Assembly: GCA_002348315.1 (NCBI GenBank) | Contig: DEAW01000060.1 | Location: forward strand, 1-8,491 | Direction: 5' to 3' | Length of the DNA: 8,491 bases | Origin: Planctomycetaceae bacterium UBA2972 | Lineage (GTDB): Bacteria; Planctomycetota; Planctomycetia; Pirellulales; Pirellulaceae | Part shown: positions 6,999 through 8,491 of the stretch, piece after piece | How positions within the stretch are numbered: position 1 is the first letter of the stretch | Layout: every line of letters starts with the position of its first letter | Notes under the pieces: generated by a model | Database searches by the model: none | What the model saw: only the letters and a program-made list of their open reading frames with translations | What the model was told of the DNA's origin: nothing | Made by a program: the position numbers and the translations under genes

Positions 6999-7075
6999 AG
7001 TGAGTGTTGCTCTGATTTACGTATTTGTGTGAAGTCTCCTCACGAACAGGAGGAGCCTTGTCATGTGCGTCGTCA

Positions 7076-7084
7076 ATTGTAACA
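7076..7084 (-). promoter_or_regulatory. candidate extended -10 promoter for the CehA/McbA-family gene
   Basis: On the minus strand the sequence reads TGTTACAAT, an extended -10 (TGn followed by TACAAT, five of six matches to TATAAT). No convincing -35 lies 16-18 bp upstream. It sits in the 128-bp gap after the PhoD stop and would give a leader of about 70 nt for the downstream PHP gene. If real, the gene could be transcribed independently of the phoD-like gene above it. A single short motif, so weak evidence. Confidence 0.25.
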
Positions 7085-7126
7085 CTATGAGCAAAGGGGG
7101 AGTAAAATCTCCAACCTGTACACAAG

Positions 7127-8491
7127 CTAAGCTAATTTGGCACCGGGGCGGCCGGCTTCGACTACAAAGCTTGCTTTCTTCACCAGCGGCGAATTTAGCT
7201 TGTTGACGATGGGAGTGACTCTGAAATGAGAAGTCCATTTGTCAGGTCGTAGTTCGCACGTCACGTAGCCACGGTTCGAGTTGTACCATTTTACGAAGTT
7301 ATTTTGGCTAGCGGCACGTTCGTATTCGGCAATGACATTGCCTCCATTGCCGCCTGAACTCATAGATGACCCCACAAATTCGGTGCCGACGACCGGAGAG
7401 CCATCCTGATCGGAATCCAGCATCAGATCATTTACCCAGTTCACATGAATGTCTCCGGTTAACACGACAGGGTTTGGAACATTGCGTTCGTGGAAGAATT
7501 TCAATAATCGTTTACGGCTTATTTCATAACCGGGCCATTGGTCCATACTATAGCGTGCTCCGGTTTCATCGCCACGGTTTAGGTCTGCCATCATCACTTG
7601 TTGTGCCAGCACATTCCAGATTGTTTGTGATTGAGACAAACCGGACATCAACCAATGTTCCTGTTTAGGGCCGAGCATCGTTCCGTTTTGGTCCAGAGCT
7701 TTTCCGGTCTTGGGCTTCTCTCCGTCTCCATTCGGCTGGTCAGTTCGGTATTGTCTGGTGTCTAAGACGTAGAAGTTTGCCAACCGTCCATAGTGGCAAG
7801 TGCGATAAAGTTTCATGTGGGGGCCCTGCGGAAATGCCGAGCGTCGCAACGGCATGAATTCATAATAGGCCTGATAGGCATTCATGCGGCGTGCGAGAAA
7901 AGCCTCCGGAGAGATACCCTCCTCTTCGGAAACTAAGTCTGCGTAATTGTTGTCGAACTCATGATCGTCCCAGGTTACGAGCCAGGGAAATACTCGATGA
8001 GCCTCTTTTAACGACTCATCCAGTCGGTACTGAGCATATCGTTGGCGATAGTTTGCAAGGCTTACAATCTCCGGTCCAATGTGTTTTCTCACCCGGTTGT
8101 CCGCTCCGGCATATTCGTAAATGTAGTCGCCAAGGTGGATAACCATATCGAGGTCTTCTTTGACCATATGAGGGTAACCGTTGAAAAACCCGCTTTCATA
8201 ATGTTGGCAGGAGGTGAATGCAAACAGCATGCGTTCGGGCATTACATGACGTTCCGGCGTGGTTCGCGTGCGGCCGATCGGGCTAGTGTGTTTACCGACG
8301 TGGAAACGGTAAAAATACCAACGGTCAGGTTCGAGTCCGGTGGCTTCTACATGTACGGAGTGTCCAAGTTGAGGGACGGCTAAGGCAGTGCCTTTTTGAG
8401 CAATCGAGCTAAATGCCTCGTCATGTGCAATTTCCCACCGCACCTGAATGGCGTTAGGTATGGTGACTTCCCCTACAAGCGGAGATTCAGA
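7127..8491 (-). CDS. phoD: PhoD-family alkaline phosphatase D, classical type, 5' end outside the window
   Basis: The frame stays open to the window edge, so the true start lies beyond 8491; a GTG at 8443 is internal. Of the 454 visible residues, the first 80 belong to the PhoD N-terminal beta-sandwich domain (VRWEIAHDE at 17-25, then GLEPDRWYFYRFHVG). The catalytic domain has the classical motifs: TSCQ (93-96), GDYIYEY (121-127), TWDDHEFDNNY (173-183), VLDTRQYR (242-249), GPKQEHWL (274-281), TGDIHVNW (345-352) and GTEFVGSSMSSGG (369-381). In characterised PhoD the Cys, the Asp and Tyr of GDYIYEY, and the Asp/His residues of the later motifs bind Fe and Ca, and the enzyme cleaves phosphomono- and diesters outside the cell. 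Only the N-terminal tens of residues, presumably including a Tat leader, seem to be missing. The stop is TAG at 7127-7129. It heads the minus-strand block that continues into the PHP hydrolase. It is clearly diverged from the other PhoD in the window and is not a recent duplicate. Confidence 0.93.
   Translation of the reverse strand, partial: SESPLVGEVTIPNAIQVRWEIAHDEAFSSIAQKGTALAVPQLGHSVHVEATGLEPDRWYFYRFHVGKHTSPIGRTRTTPERHVMPERMLFAFTSCQHYESGFFNGYPHMVKEDLDMVIHLGDYIYEYAGADNRVRKHIGPEIVSLANYRQRYAQYRLDESLKEAHRVFPWLVTWDDHEFDNNYADLVSEEEGISPEAFLARRMNAYQAYYEFMPLRRSAFPQGPHMKLYRTCHYGRLANFYVLDTRQYRTDQPNGDGEKPKTGKALDQNGTMLGPKQEHWLMSGLSQSQTIWNVLAQQVMMADLNRGDETGARYSMDQWPGYEISRKRLLKFFHERNVPNPVVLTGDIHVNWVNDLMLDSDQDGSPVVGTEFVGSSMSSGGNGGNVIAEYERAASQNNFVKWYNSNRGYVTCELRPDKWTSHFRVTPIVNKLNSPLVKKASFVVEAGRPGAKLA

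Noticed and set aside
7036..7055. Hairpin CTCCTC / GAGGAG in the PhoD-PHP gap
   Set aside because: A 6-bp stem with an 8-nt loop and no following T run on the minus strand; it does not qualify as an intrinsic terminator and may be chance.
7017..7064. 15-codon possible leader peptide upstream of the PHP gene
   Set aside because: No Shine-Dalgarno sequence, no residue bias typical of attenuator peptides, and no competing hairpin pair.
8042..8383. 113-codon plus-strand open frame
   Set aside because: It is antisense to the N-terminal part of the second PhoD, which has clear motifs; no independent support.
8441..8443. GTG as start of the second PhoD
   Set aside because: The frame continues open for 16 more codons to the window edge, and the visible N-terminus begins inside the PhoD N-terminal domain, so the real start is outside.

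Overview
The window looks like chromosomal DNA from a planctomycete (Planctomycetota). The clearest pointers are a DUF1501 protein with a twin-arginine leader, a long CehA/McbA-type PHP-domain metallohydrolase of a layout I associate with planctomycetes, PhoD-type secreted phosphatases, and weak or absent Shine-Dalgarno sequences at most starts. Base composition looks balanced, near 50% GC by eye. No rRNA, tRNA, insertion sequence, integrase or CRISPR array was found. Assignment below phylum is not possible from this sequence.

Layout from left to right. Positions 1-124 are non-coding and hold one terminator-like hairpin. A secreted metallophosphoesterase (125-1846, minus) has two copies of the calcineurin-like fold, the N-terminal copy having lost nearly all metal ligands. 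Just upstream of it is a 48-bp array of six degenerate 8-bp repeats (1847-1894) that fills the gap to a PhoD-family phosphatase (1898-3199, minus). The next 254 bp separate this minus-strand block from a divergent DUF1501 gene (3454-4815, plus). They hold a good -10 box for DUF1501 and a possible 52-codon minus-strand ORF (3221-3379) ending 21 bp before the phoD-like gene. DUF1501 converges on a 694-residue CehA/McbA-family PHP hydrolase (4914-6998, minus). Upstream of that, on the same strand, is a second, different PhoD-family enzyme (7127-8491, minus), whose 5' end lies outside the window. No gene-free stretch exceeds 300 bp; the largest gap is 3200-3453.

Four of the five clear genes encode metal-dependent hydrolases of phosphoester-cleaving folds: a two-copy calcineurin-like protein, two divergent PhoDs and a PHP enzyme. 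The fifth, DUF1501, belongs to a family generally grouped with the alkaline phosphatase/sulfatase-like superfamily. The four genes whose start is visible all carry an export signal, two of Tat type. The simplest inference is an extracytoplasmic phosphoester or organic-ester scavenging locus, probably in three transcription units: PhoD then PHP hydrolase; DUF1501 alone; and (small ORF), PhoD, metallophosphoesterase. Substrates cannot be read from sequence. The points most worth a second look are the degenerate duplicate metallophosphoesterase domain, the 8-bp repeat carrying stops in all six frames, and the unannotated small ORF.
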